A DNA stretch of 64,000 nucleotides from Pinus tabuliformis (taxonomy: Eukaryota > Streptophyta > Pinopsida > Pinales > Pinaceae), in assembly GCA_031772625.1 (NCBI GenBank), contig CM062818.1, positions 215,505,742 to 215,569,741 of the forward strand, written 5' to 3'. The first letter of the stretch is position 1; the number at the start of each line of letters is the position of its first letter. Shown piece by piece: positions 12,037 through 23,230 of the stretch. Below the pieces are notes generated by a model that was not told the origin of the DNA, did not search any database, and worked only from the letters and a program-made list of their open reading frames with translations. A program made the position numbers and the translations under genes.

Positions 12037-12805
12037 TTGTTTATCTTACATGGTATGATTACAGGAAGAAGAAGATCATATATGACAAGAAAAATGGTGG
12101 ATTACAGTTCACGTGACTCTCCTTATAGATCATATGAGAAACACAGAGATGAGTACTCTCCTGAAATAACAGACACCTTGAGAAGTTTAAAGGTTGAAAT
12201 GAGGAGTTGCAAAGAAGATAGTGACAGGGTCATTCAGTCATAATAAATACTTTCTAGGGCATAGGAAAATCAAGTAGAGGTCAATGTAGTGATCCTTCAG
12301 AGTTTATCAGACTTGCCGTGACAGGGATAGTCGAAGATCAGTTAGGGACAAAAGGAAAGGACTAATGACGCATATGGTAGCAATTATCATGGAGGACACA
12401 TGTCAGACATGGATAACACAGTCGGAGGTGGTAGATGGATGGATCCACCTGACAGGATATGTAGCGGTTATGGGTTATATTCTAGTTTTGGATCAAAGAG
12501 ACAACATAGTTATCATCGTTCTCATCCTCACAAGAGTAATGAGAAGCAATACTTGTCGGATGAGTTCAAGAAAGCCAAGCCTCCTACCTTTGATGGATAA
12601 TAAAAGATACTAGAAGATGTAGAACTTCTTGGGATGAAGAAGTTCTTTGAGATGCATGATTACATAACGAATATGAAATCCAAGATAGTTATTTTTAATC
12701 TCAAAGGAAAAGAAGAAATCTTGTGTGAAGATGTGAAGCGTTTCAGAGACATCAAGACAGAGGTGTTGAGTTGGCATGAGTTCAAAAGACATTTTAGGAA
12801 GAAAT
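12037..12805 (+). pseudogene. gag part of the gypsy fossil
   Basis: The translated sequence is hydrophilic and rich in Arg, Ser and Tyr at first. Around 12568-12597 comes KKAKPPTFDG, and further on a stretch including EFKRHFRKK near 12780. These are typical of the N-terminal to central part of Ty3/gypsy Gag (capsid-like region), which packages element RNA. No zinc knuckle is reached. The frame is broken in a few places. Confidence 0.65.
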
Positions 12806-13130
12806 AATTGTCATAGATGTCATCACCAAAAAATGATCACCTAACCATTCCTAACTAGGTGGATTCAAATACGCCATGTAGGATTAACTTTATCATAGAA
12901 AAATCACTTTCACCTTCAAAAATAATTTAGTAAACCATTTTTATTAAATTATTTTCTAATCAAAATTTAAAAACCCGATGAGAATACGTGAATAAATCAT
13001 TAATTATTTAATTTTCTCTAGGAATAATTATTAAATCGTCGTTTGATAATTATTCCTCATCACATTTGACTAAAACACCTAGGAATAATTAAATAAATCA
13101 CTATTTATTTATTATTCCTTAATTCTATTA
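12806..13130. other. AT-rich spacer with two hairpins
   Basis: No gene. Two adjacent inverted repeats share the same arm: 13020-13057 (arms AGGAATAATTAT and ATAATTATTCCT) and 13081-13118 (arms AGGAATAATTAAATAAAT and ATTTATTTATTATTCCT, one gap). Both could form stable stems in single strands. Confidence 0.6.
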
Positions 13131-13525
13131 TTTTGTTGTGGTGACAACCCCCATATTTTTTTTTAAAATCATGGGGACCCTTCATTTTTCAACTCCCTTC
13201 TTTATTGATGTTTTGGTGAATTATTGCTTTTATGATTTTTATTGCTTGAGTTTGGGACCATTTCAGGGGTTTTCGCTATTGTGATTATCATTAGGTTCGC
13301 TTGATAGTTACCTTTTGCAGTCCCTTAATGATCACATGGGAGTAATGTGGCACCTTTCGTTTCCAAATCATCTCACATTTCACGTTTGGTTGCATTGGTC
13401 ATTTGTCTTCTCCATTTCTCTTGGCTTGATACCCCTGCATTAAAAAATTCAAAACATGTAAATAATTAAACCATCAATATATCATAATTAATTTAGAACT
13501 AAAATAATTATATTTTTAATATTTT
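13131..13525. repeat. Dispersed repeat, copy 1 (second copy 51559-52053)
   Basis: From TTGTTGTGGTGACAACCCCC the block matches 51559-52053 closely and in the same orientation: AATCATGGGGACCC, CAGGGGTTTTCGCTATTGTG, GATCACATGGGAGTAATGTG, then AACATGTAAATAATTAAACC. The second copy has about 125 bp extra before the last segment. Both copies start at the same TGTTGTGG, a likely element boundary. In the second copy this boundary abuts a primer-site-like motif on the minus strand, so the family may be an LTR read on minus. Confidence 0.7.
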
Positions 13526-15374
13526 TGACATATATAATAAATTATTATTATATTATGTTAAAATATGTAATAATAATTATATTCCAAATTTGAATAACAT
13601 ATTACAATGTGTATAGTGTAAATAATATAATAACTATGTTTATATATATAATGTATTATATTAAATGTCCATACAAATATAATTTTTTTATTATAATAAT
13701 ATGCGGAATACTATTCACATATATTTTGTATTATAATATACTCGGAATATTATGAAACATTTGTTGTAATATATAATACATTAAATAAAATAAACCCCAA
13801 TGGGACCAAGCCCCTAACACAATCATTCACAAACATTCAACTATTAAGACCCACCAACGTAACATTAACACTTGACCTTCAATATTTGAATCACGCCCTT
13901 GGTATGTTTCTAATTTTATAATCAAAATCCACCTCATATTTAAGTAACGAAAATGGTTGGAAGGTGAAAATGACATATATTTTCTTAACCAAAGGCACAA
14001 CGCACATAGGAAAATACTTGAACCTATGAAGGATGAGAAAATGGCACGCCAATGTAAACGGTAGAAACGCCAATTGTCAAAGAGAAGTGGAATTCTAGCT
14101 CAATCCCATGCCATGGAATTCTAGTGAAATTGACTCAAGTTTCTATGTTGAATGTGGAACCTCCAAATCAAACCAATCAATAGAAATGCCGAAATAATAT
14201 TCTTACTTTAATACTTCAAATATTATAGGGTTTTGTAAGTCAATTTTATGCTAATCACATTTTTAAACTTCGTATTTTTACAAGTTTAATGGTGAATGGA
14301 TGCAGTGTTTTATTCCTAAATTCATGATTGTTGCACTATTGTAACCTTGATGAATTCTGTCTGTAAACAACTAACTATTACGTGAATGAGCCATTGCATA
14401 TGAAATTTATTTTCTGGATTAACTATAAAGAGAGTGAACTATTTACATTATGTTTTGTTAGTTAATCATGTCTCTCACTTGTAGTTATCTATTTATTTAA
14501 CAGACACATTATTACTCCTGGCCAACAAGGACTATTCCCGAGGCATTGAGATCTTTAAAAACTTTTTCTTTTAAAGATTTCCTTGAGTGTTGAGGTCATT
14601 ACAACTTCGACGAATAAGAACTATTCACTTTCATGGAAACTCTCTCAATTAGCATCCCTTTTCATTCTCTCATTATTTATATATTTATTTTCACCTATCA
14701 TAAAGTCCACTTTTTAGAGGCAAGTTTCTTAATTGATTTTCACCTATCATAAAGTCCACTTTTTAGAGGCAAGTTTCTTAATTGTTTACCTATCCTAAAG
14801 TCCACTTTTTAGAGACAAGTTTCTTAATTGTTTGATATTAAAACATTTTTCAGATTATTAAAAAATAAAAAATGTATATTGTTGTACATTAATTAACAAT
14901 AATGCAATTTGACATTTGATTGTAGAATTAGTTTTGCATTAATATAATTTAATATTATAGTATAAAGATAATAACATTGTAAGTGTAAAATAGTATATTA
15001 GAAACCTTTTAATACTAGAACTAGATTATTATATTGATATCATAACATAATATAATTTGTGGAACATTACACTAATTTAGATAAATAGATTAAAATATTT
15101 TAATTAGATGGATACTATGTATATATTAGAATAATATTATCATTTTCTTGGGACTAACATTAAATAGGATATCACCGTAAAATTACGAATAATTATTTAG
15201 TATTAGTATAGTAATATATATAGAGTTAATATATAAGGTATTATTGTTATAGTTTTTATATTATAGTCATTAATATTAACAATAGTAATAGAGATAACAT
15301 AAATTGATAGATATGTGTCATAGTTAATATTAACATAAAAGTAACATAGCATTAATATTAACATTTACTTACTA
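13526..15374. other. AT-rich sequence without identified genes
   Basis: Very AT-rich, with many TAATA/ATTAT runs (13490-13790, 14850-15360). Apart from the tandem repeat at 14688-14833 I see no domain, RNA gene or element end. It stops abruptly at the LTR of the minus-strand element that begins at about 15375. Confidence 0.5.
14688..14833. repeat. Tandem repeat, three copies of about 48 bp
   Basis: The unit, containing ACCTATCATAAAGTCCACTT then TTTAGAGGCAAGTTTCTTAATTG, occurs three times in a row. The first two copies are nearly identical and the third has a few substitutions and is slightly shorter. Confidence 0.9.
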
Positions 15375-16260
15375 TTGGCTTGTTGGGGCCTGACCTAGGT
15401 TTAGAAGTGATTTAGCCAAACAAATCCTGAAACTACCGGCCCTTTCGGCAACAGTTCATGGTGTGCGGATTGAGGTCTCACCCGAGATAGTATGGGAGGG
15501 TGCTGGAACCAAGCTTTTTCACCCTAGGGATGTCTTGATGAAGACTGGAGAGTTCGCGAACCTATCCTGCGCGCTTGGGCTGCTCCGTGCCGCTGTCTAA
15601 CCTTCACGTAGCTCTGCAAAGAGCACGAAGAGGCACTGTCTCGATCCCTTGTCCTTACTATGTTATTATTATAGATTTGACTTAATTTTGTGGGCCCAAT
15701 ATTTTCATCAATCATTCAACATTCATAACAAGTGCACGCAATCATAATCTATAAAGAGATGCATAGATATAACATAAGCATAAATACACAGATCTATGAG
15801 CAAATGCACAATATTTCAGAATCCACTTATCTTTTATTAAACCTCTATTAAGTTACAATCCCAACTCTGCCCTGCGCACTCAGCAGCAAATGTCTGCGCA
15901 CACAGTTGCGGACTCTACCAGGCCTCTGTGCACACAGCTGTAGAGCCTCTCTTACTACTACAACCCAGGACTCGGACTTACAGACTCAAAGCAAATTCCT
16001 TACTCAAAAACCCATATTACTTCATATCAAGACTAAAAACTAAACTGACTTTTACACTTAGAGCCTCGCTCTATTTATACATTCCCATGGTCTACAGACC
16101 ATGGGTAGGCCGACATTCTATATTAATTTACAATATTTTAGGGCGGACAACCCTAAACTCTCACACTTCGCGTCCGCATTTTTCAGGGTCTTTACATTAC
16201 ATTGACCAAAACTCGGCTTTAAGCCTCAAAACCCATTATGGGGGGGTCCGCTGCCCAACA
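15375..16260 (-). repeat. 3' LTR of copy A, about 886 bp
   Basis: On minus it starts TGTTGGGCAGCGG, just after a G-rich tract (TGTTGGGGGCC), and ends near AAGCCAATA. It is homologous along its length to 48994-49887. Shared landmarks are the palindrome next to the TATA box, three GAGTGCGCAG-like phrases in the transcribed part, and the end segment with GGATTTGTTTGGCTAAATCA. Confidence 0.8.
16072..16105 (-). promoter_or_regulatory. LTR core promoter: TATA box with adjacent palindrome (copy A)
   Basis: TATAAATA (16079-16072 on minus) is preceded at a spacing of exactly 4 nt by a perfect palindrome at 16084-16105, with arms CCCATGGTC and GACCATGGG and a 4-nt loop. The same arrangement with the same spacing occurs in the other LTR (49154-49187), although flanking sequence has diverged. 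The TATA assignment follows from its position in the LTR. A role for the palindrome, as a protein-binding site or RNA/DNA hairpin, is inference. Confidence 0.65.
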
Positions 16261-16289
16261 GGCCCCCAACACAATCATCGTGACTCATC

Positions 16290-19200
16290 CCGAGTCACTC
16301 GATTGGTGTGGTGATCTTCGTGCAGAGTCCATCCAGCAACTTCTGCGCTTCGCCGACATCTGCCACACATTCCTCTGCTGTCCGCTGTACCCATTGTGCA
16401 CGTATCTCCGATGCTTCGTTGTCAGGTGCAATTCCTTGCCTGAGTGCATATATGCCCTGCATTTGTGCCAACTTTCCCTCGATCTTGGTGGTGACCATGA
16501 ATGCTTCTTCAAGCCAAGGATGGATGCGTTTTTTAAGCATTGCTTCTTTCTGACGTGCGGTGTCCACCTGTTCCTTGAGAGCCTGGGCCTCCCTCATCTT
16601 GGCCAGTGGCTGAGTAAGGGTGACCGTCTGTGCGGTCCACCGGACATTGTCATAGGCCTGCTGTAATTATCGCACTTCTGCCTCTAACCACTGTAGCATT
16701 GGGTCTTCCTGTAGTGAAGTGAGGGTGAAGAGTGATTGATTTAACAAGCTTGTGCAATCTTGTATGGCGTGCTCTATTGCTTATAACCTTGATTGAATGG
16801 TGCAGTGCCGCTGCTCTCTGACTTCTGGCAGTGTAGAGGGTTGCGCCTTCAGCCTCAGCTCCACGATCTGCAGGTTGAGGTCCAGTTGGATCCTTTTTGC
16901 TTCCTCCTTTGCCTCGCGGAATCCACTGGACAGTTTGTGGATTCGTATACCTACTGGTAAGTCTGCTGCCATCTCTAGCTCGGGGACGTGGTGACATGCT
17001 TCCTCAATGATTTTCTCCAATTGTTGAGTCTATGCTATCGCTTCATCGCGTTGGAGGCTCAACTGCTCAATGTTGATTCGTTTTTCACTGAGAATCTGTA
17101 TTGCGCGTCCTTCCCTAGCGCGAAGCTTTGTCATCGCTCCATCCTATGGCTGGTATAATATCTCTCGCGAAAGGGCAGCCAAGTTTAGGCCAAGTCCCTT
17201 GAGCCGGCCTACCGTGGCTTTGTCCTCCGTATTGTCCACTATCGTGCTCCTTCCCGCAGCGTGACAATATTTGCCATTTTGGCCCGTAGTAATTTCTCGA
17301 TTGCTGATGTACCTGTAGCCCTGTAAACGGCTACTGTTCCCTGCTGTGGGGCCTGCACCTAAAGTTCTTAGAGTTGTGCCCTGAGTGCCCCCAACACATT
17401 CTACTACTCTGTCATTGCCTCCTGGAGTGCCTCCTTGGTGACTTCATGAACTGTGTCGCTGATGTCGTATAGGTCACCCTCGGTCAGTGTAATAGGCTCC
17501 CCATCCAACTTGGAAGCCTTGGTCTTCTTCCGTGGCCCTGTTCATTCTGTCTCGCACAACCGTTTCAATTGTGTAGAGGTGGTGCTTGGGTCCGCGCCTT
17601 CCGTTGTATCATCTGTCCCATGCCCTGTGGTTATGTTCAGGCCTCTTTCTTCTTGTGTCATAGTGGCCCCTACTACTGCTGCCTTTTTCGCGGTGGCCTT
17701 CACTACCTCCCGGGAAGCCCGTACTTCTTTAGCTAGCTGTTTGTTCCACTTTTGTTGTGCTAGCAGCTTGGCAGCAGCCTTCTGTCTTTGAATCTCCATC
17801 TCATCGCGCACCACCAAATCTGGTGTGTGCCATTCTGGTGGCCATGTATCGAGCACCACAAAAACAGTGTCATCTATTGCGATGAAGGGGAGTGTGGTCC
17901 TCTTCTGCTCCGGATCCTTTCGCGCTTTGATATACACATTATGTATATCTGATTTAAAGTCTGCAAATCTCCTCAAACTATCGTATACCGAGGGGTATAG
18001 GCGCATCCGTTTTTTGATCCACAGTCGTACGCTCAACTCCATCAGTACCTAAAAGATCTTGGTTTCTCGGATTCGCATGGCATCCTTCATTGCCCATAGC
18101 GATGCATATTTTGCTGCCTCTAGCCAGTCCTAGTCAAGAGGAGGAAACTGATTATCCTTAGGCAATTCTCCTGTAACCAACAGGATGGATAAGAGCAACT
18201 ATGCATAGTGGAAGGTCTTACCTTGCTCCTGGGCCTCCCTCCAGTTCGTTAGGAACTCGTCGCAGAGGAACTGTGCCTAGTTGAATTGTACCCCTTTTGC
18301 ACCTTACTCGGCCAACGCGATGACCGTTGCTAACACCTCGTTGCCACGACATTTTCTCATCACCTCTCCTGCCAACAACTGGGTAGCGACTCGTACCCCT
18401 TTGTCTTGAATTCTAGTAATAATGTAACCCCTTTGCTTTTTCTCCAATTATATTTCTTTTTCACAGTTTCTGCAATCACCGAGTCTCCACTTGTACCAAC
18501 GATTTTCGTGGGGTCCCTTCCCATACAGGGAAGTCGAGAAATCCTATGAATAAAGCTTTGCTGTGATGGGAATGGGCTCCTCCAGCCACAAGTACCCATC
18601 ATGCACTAGGCAAAGCAGTTGCTTCATGAAAAATATCATGATTGGTGCCCGATGAAAGTGTGGAATAGATAGGAGGTGGAGTAGCCCGACCTCGTCCACC
18701 CCGAGCAGCCATTTCCGTGGCTGCAGTGTTGTAACTGCACTCTCTGTGCTTTATTCCATCAGCTGGTTAGTTTCCAAATGAGGGAACTTCTCGCTATCCG
18801 TGAGGTCCCAGTATTCAAACTTCGTAGTGGGTATGCGGCCCACAACTGAACCTTCAAACAGAACTCCCACGGGGAGGAACAGGGTGTTGAGTTTGCTTTT
18901 AACGACATCCAAATATTTAGGTACCTTTACCCTCCCTTTCCACGAAGGGACATACTTGGGTAGCTTTGTTGTGGCACATACTGGCTGGGTGCCTTCTTCC
19001 ATCTCTTCATCTGGTTCCATCTCTTCTACAAAGGTTTAAGCATCCTCCTCCTCATCATCGCTCTCAATATTAACTATTATTCCCTTTTCTTCCATCGACA
19101 GTTTGTCGAACCACAGATTTCACGGAGACATACGGACTCGTCCTGCTGCTTGTGGGTCATTTTTGGACCTTAGCGTCCGAGGTGATTTTGGAATTTCTAG

Positions 19201-20352
19201 TGCATCCCCCACCGGTGACATAGGGCTTAGTGTGGCTTCCTTGGCGGTCGACATTGCGTTGCTCAGAAGGTCCTCCATCTCTTTCAGTAATGCTTCAAAT
19301 AATGAACTTGATTTTGAAAGCCTCTAAAGCCATAAAGTCCATACACAATAACTAAATTCTCAAGATACCAAAGGTTGCTCGGTGGATGACCATGTGGGAT
19401 TTATAGGCCTGCTGGAATTCAAATTCAATCGTTCCCCCCTTTTTTGGCTCATTAATGCTATATTAGCGGTAGATCATTTCAAATCTAGGTCTGACTCCAT
19501 GTATTAATTGCCCAGCCTCTACTCCTCATTGCCTTAAATTGGACATCTTGTCATGAACAGTGACACCAATGGTCACTTTCCAACCTATCCGCATGACAGC
19601 ATAGTCCCTTGTACGCGAACGCAAGCTGTGAGCCATACTGATCCTGCGCACAACTTTCGGGTCGCGCAGCTCCCATACAGACTCTTTTATAGTCTTGCGC
19701 TCTCTTTCCTTAGTCGGGCATGTGCTTGCATAGCACAGGTCTGCACCCATTGACACAGGTCAGCATGTAAACTGCTTCATCTTATCTGCCCAACTCACGT
19801 TCGATGCTGGAGACTTCCAAACCATAAGCGCATATGTCTTCTACATTCGCGCCAATTCCCCATAGTCTTCTAATGTGTATTCCACCATCGTGTGGGTGTC
19901 GCATGCAACGCCCATTCCAGTGCACCGTACCGCTGCTGTTCTAGTACTGCACTTTCAAATTTGTCAAAGAATTCATCCACCATTATTACCCCATCATATG
20001 TTGGTAGTTCCCTTGGTTCTGTCATTATGCACCGCAGTGATCTAATTATCATGTTGCAATTTAGCGTTATTACTTCGTGCAACAGGTTCTGCCAGCGTTC
20101 TATTTCTTCATCTAAATCCGAAGTACAGGAAATGTCACGCTCCCATGAGATTCTCCCATCTGTAGTCGGGTTCACCTGATCCTGGTCTTGTGCCGTTATC
20201 TGGTAAATGTAATCTAGCTCATCGTCGTTGTCATCTTCATGCACAGGTTCAGTGTAGCACATTGTTTTGGCTGGATCTAGTGGGACTACTACGCGTAGGG
20301 AATTTTTCTCGAATATCATCTTCCGCTTCTTCAAGTTGATGACTCCATTCAT
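16290..20352 (-). pseudogene. Extra coding-like region of copy A (second gag-like block plus acidic/coiled-coil region)
   Basis: The first block includes LPTYDGVIMVDEFFDKFE and ATPTRWWNTH (about 20060-19870). It reads like a Gag core (a domain with a conserved Trp-Trp), although a full gag already lies upstream. Then come FEYWDLTDSEKFPHLET (18840-18780), a Lys/Ala/Glu-rich stretch with VVRDEMEIQRQKAAAKLL (near 17800), and further helical sequence to the LTR. All are recognisable in copy B in the same order (44360-48960). No polymerase or integrase motif is seen. The function is unknown; shared order and phrases suggest the region once encoded protein. It is broken in many places. Confidence 0.55.
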
Positions 20353-20379
20353 ATCAATGGCCTAGTCTATTCCTAGCAA

Positions 20380-20904
20380 TGAGGGATAAGGATTGTTGTC
20401 ATCAACAATGTGTATCACTTCAAAGTCCGTCTGTGTGCTAGTGCCTTTGATATCCACCGTTACCCCTTGCAATCTCCCCATGGGCAAAATTTTCTACTGG
20501 TTCATCATTCACAATTGAAAAGGGGGCCAGTACAATGGGGGCCTGCCCATGTGTTCCCATGTCTGCTTTGGTAACACATTCACTTCTGAACCCAGGTCTA
20601 GGATTACATGATTCATTTCATATTCGCTAATATGCCCCATTAATCTCATTTCCCTATTGGTGCACAATGTATGTTTTCCTAGTTTCCAGACTACACGTGG
20701 TTCACCTAACCCTACCCACATAGTTATCAACTCCTGTAGTCCTTTAACTACCTTATTATCATGCAACAATTTCATGCATGTCTCTAAAATTGTAGTAAGC
20801 ATAGAAGGATCCATTCCTAGCTCTGGTTGATCCTTACTACCTGAAGTAGAAGCCTCCGCGAAGCTCTTCTTAGCTTCCATAAACGTCTCCTTTGCACGTT
20901 CCAA
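20380..20904 (-). pseudogene. Aspartic protease part of copy A
   Basis: The phrase VILDLGSEVNVLPKQTW near 20630-20580 has the form of a retropepsin active-site loop (D-x-G-S followed by hydrophobic residues). Downstream, near 20380-20350, sequence like LLGID followed by the start of the next block matches the end of such domains. The protease would cleave Gag-containing precursors. The same block is in copy B at 43496-44090. It is broken. Confidence 0.6.
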
Positions 20905-21129
20905 GTCAAACTCAGGTTCCTTTGTAGGCGCCTTGCAAATCCATGTATCTTCCTTGGGCTACTTCCCTTTATCTTCCCCTGTGGTCACGCCACTTCTGAG
21001 CACTACATTCACATTGGGGTCTTCTTTGCGCAGTTCAAACCTCATCATTTGGATATTCTGAGTTAGAGTAGGTTGTAGTACCCCTTTCTTGCACATCTAT
21101 GCGATCAGTGTAGGACAATCTACCATTTC

Positions 21130-22949
21130 ATGATCAAACTAAGAACAGTACAAACAAGATATTCTCGTTGGGTTAGTACAATCGCGAGCATAGTGCCCTG
21201 GTCCTCCGCAATTGTCACAAATTAACTGTCCATGGCCCCTTCCTGGTCCCATTCCTCCTTGCCCTCGACCTCGGCCCTGGAATCCAGTGCGCGCCATCCC
21301 CGCAGCTGGGTTAAGGCCTTGCGTTTCTATCTGCATTCTATAGGTTTGGGTCCGCTCCATCATTAACTCATAGTTGCGACAAGTCCGCTCGTCATGGCTC
21401 ACCGATCTAGAAAAATTACAAAACAACTATTGTGGAGTCTATGTATACTTCTACAATAGATGAAAGTTATCCTTCGTGTGCTTTCATCCTATTCAACAGA
21501 TTGTGCACCTTAGCGCGGGTGCTGCACTTGGCCCTGCTTGAGCCTCTGGTCTCAACAGCACTGGCCCCCCTCCAGCCAAGTAGTTCATGAATATTAGACT
21601 GTGGTCTTTGTCATGGACTTGGCCTTCGAATTTTATACACCACACTTCTTCGCGCACCTCTGGTCATGGCACCCTATCCTGCTTCAAACTCTGCATCTCC
21701 AAGCATATATTTTGTAGTTGCACGTGGATTTATTGGACTCCCAATCCCAGATCCTGTATCGGTGTTTCATGCAACCTCATTGCCATTTCCAATGCTTCTG
21801 CTTGGGTTAAAAGCTTCTGTTGTGAGAACGCCATCCTCAAGTGTGGTGTTAAAAATGCCACAAACCATGTGCAGTGCTGCGCATCAGTTAGCATCATATT
21901 AGCCTCACGGATCATACTCTTCGGCCTCTAATCGAGATCCCAGGGGGTCTCACCTAGGAGCATTGTGATTTCTTTAAATCTAATGATTGACTGTGTCTCT
22001 GATTTCAACCAGCTAAATTCTCTGTTCAACGCATTCTGGATCTTCGTTATTATTGCATTTGGGTGATCATTAGAGTGCTTGATATACCATGTCAGCGCGC
22101 GATCTTGCAGTGCACTCACTAATGTGGCCTTATTAATGTTGTCGTTTGTGACCCCTTGTGCTTCCCGCACTGCTCTTACCACAAACTACAACTGGTTCGG
22201 ATCCTCATTCCCTACTCCTCTAAATACGGGTAGCTTGATCACGCTCGCCATGCTGAATTGTGGGTTTGGTGGAGGTGGGGTGGGTGAAGATGGAGGTGAA
22301 GTAGGTGAAGCGGAGGATGGCGTAAGTGGAGGTGATAATTGCGGAATGTGCTACCTTATCAAAAAGACTTCACTTCTCGTAGAAACCTGAGTGCGCTCTT
22401 CCTCACTCTCTCGCGAAGGTGAAATTAAGGGACTATTTCCTAATCCTTCAATACCTTTGTAGATCTTTCTGCTTTGCATCATTCCAAACATTAATGTATT
22501 TGCATAACCCACTTTTCACATAACAACATCTTAATCTAAGTATTCAGGGATTTGATGTACCTACCTCGTGGTCCCTTGAGAAAATGTCATTATGTTTCGC
22601 TATAGCTCATGGTTGTGTCAATCGTGAACTCAGTGATAAATCCCCCTACTATCCGGTCGAGCCAATGGTCCACAGCCCACACGATCTTATCTTCTGATGC
22701 CTCTAATCTACGCATTAACTCTGGAGTCCAAACTATCGGTTGATCGAGCTTATACCTTCCCTGGCTGTCGGCTAACCACACGATATAATCATATAGTTCA
22801 GAAGAGAAGGATGTGAAGAAGATCTCATGGATTTCCATATATACGTAGTGATCCAGCCACCTCTTTTCAGATATCTGCAGAGTTTTGTTTTCTTGTGTCA
22901 TGAACTCATGAAGCTTCTTGTTCAACCACTCTTCAATTTCCTTCTTCAT
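21130..22949 (-). pseudogene. gag of copy A, with a series of zinc-knuckle-like motifs
   Basis: The N-terminal part (22949-22590) is Trp- and Glu-rich. The central capsid-like core (about 22182-21730) includes ALQDRALTWYIKH and LLGETPWDL, which match the general retrotransposon Gag core. The C-terminal part carries Cys/His motifs: FCNFSRSVSHDERTC, then an Arg/Gly-rich linker (GRGRGQGGMGPGRG), then ICDNCGGPGHYARDC (a canonical C-x2-C-x4-H-x4-C knuckle), and a following SCLYC. Gag packages the element's RNA, and such knuckles bind it. The frame is broken in several places. Confidence 0.68.
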
Positions 22950-23060
22950 GGGATTCCAGTGCTCCGACGTCAGACATCCCTTAGGTAGAACCCGATCCTG
23001 GCATGGAATGTTGAAAATGCAACAAGATGATGGAGCTTAGTGGAAAGGAGTCGCCTTCAC

Positions 23061-23230
23061 TAAGTGGGTCCGCAGGCTATTTTTGGCGCAAAGTCTATTT
23101 TTACACTGTCTATTTTTAGACATATGGATCATGGTTTATGAGTTGCAGGATGCTATTTGTGGATGATTGGTCATGTTGGTAAAAATATATGGACTTCTAT
23201 TTTTAGACATATGGGCGGTTTCTATTAATG
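23061..23230. other. Junction between copy A and the copia remnant
   Basis: A 19-bp phrase, TCTATTTTTAGACATATGG, occurs at 23109-23127 and again at 23196-23214, and a shorter form (GTCTATTTTTA) is at about 23091. I see no gene. The exact ends of the elements on either side are not resolved here. Confidence 0.45.

Larger units (their letters stand above)
9800..12805 (+). mobile_element. Ty3/gypsy fossil: 5' LTR, primer site and part of gag
   Basis: A single long LTR (9800-11761) is followed after 3 nt by an initiator-methionine-tRNA-like primer site, then by gag-like sequence to about 12805, where recognisable retroelement sequence stops. Protease, reverse transcriptase, integrase and a second LTR are not seen in the adjoining DNA. 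The gag part includes the phrase KKAKPPTFDG, a common beginning of the conserved Gag core in plant Ty3/gypsy elements. The coding part is broken in a few places. Age cannot be estimated without a second LTR. The element is flanked on both sides by AT-rich sequence. Confidence 0.75.
15375..23060 (-). mobile_element. Gag-protease LTR element lacking visible RT/IN, copy A
   Basis: Read on minus, the element shows in order: a gag N-terminal part (22949-22590), gag core and zinc-knuckle series (22182-21130), aspartic protease (20904-20380), a second gag-like block (about 20060-19800), a long region with acidic, basic and coiled-coil stretches (about 19760-16290), and an LTR (16260-15375). I find no reverse transcriptase, RNase H or integrase, although the span from protease to LTR is readable. 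Copy B at 42487-49887 has the same order on plus, at roughly three-quarters identity by eye. A 5' LTR is not evident; the upper end meets copia sequence near 23.06-23.2 kb. The reading frames are broken in many places (more than ten), which suggests an old insertion. Confidence 0.72.

Noticed and set aside
12818-13146. Small element with tips TGTCATCACC and GGTGACA
   Set aside because: Inverted tips match only imperfectly, no target duplication is seen, and the right tip overlaps the boundary of a better supported dispersed repeat.
22240-22330. Gly/Glu-rich plus-strand open frame
   Set aside because: It is the reverse of a Pro/Ser/Thr-rich linker in the minus-strand gag of copy A.
22980-23060. 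Primer-binding site for copy A (two candidates: GGCGACTCCTTTCC and TTCCATGCCAGGATC on minus)
   Set aside because: Both resemble plant primer sites, but no LTR end matching the known LTR of the family precedes either, so neither can be chosen.
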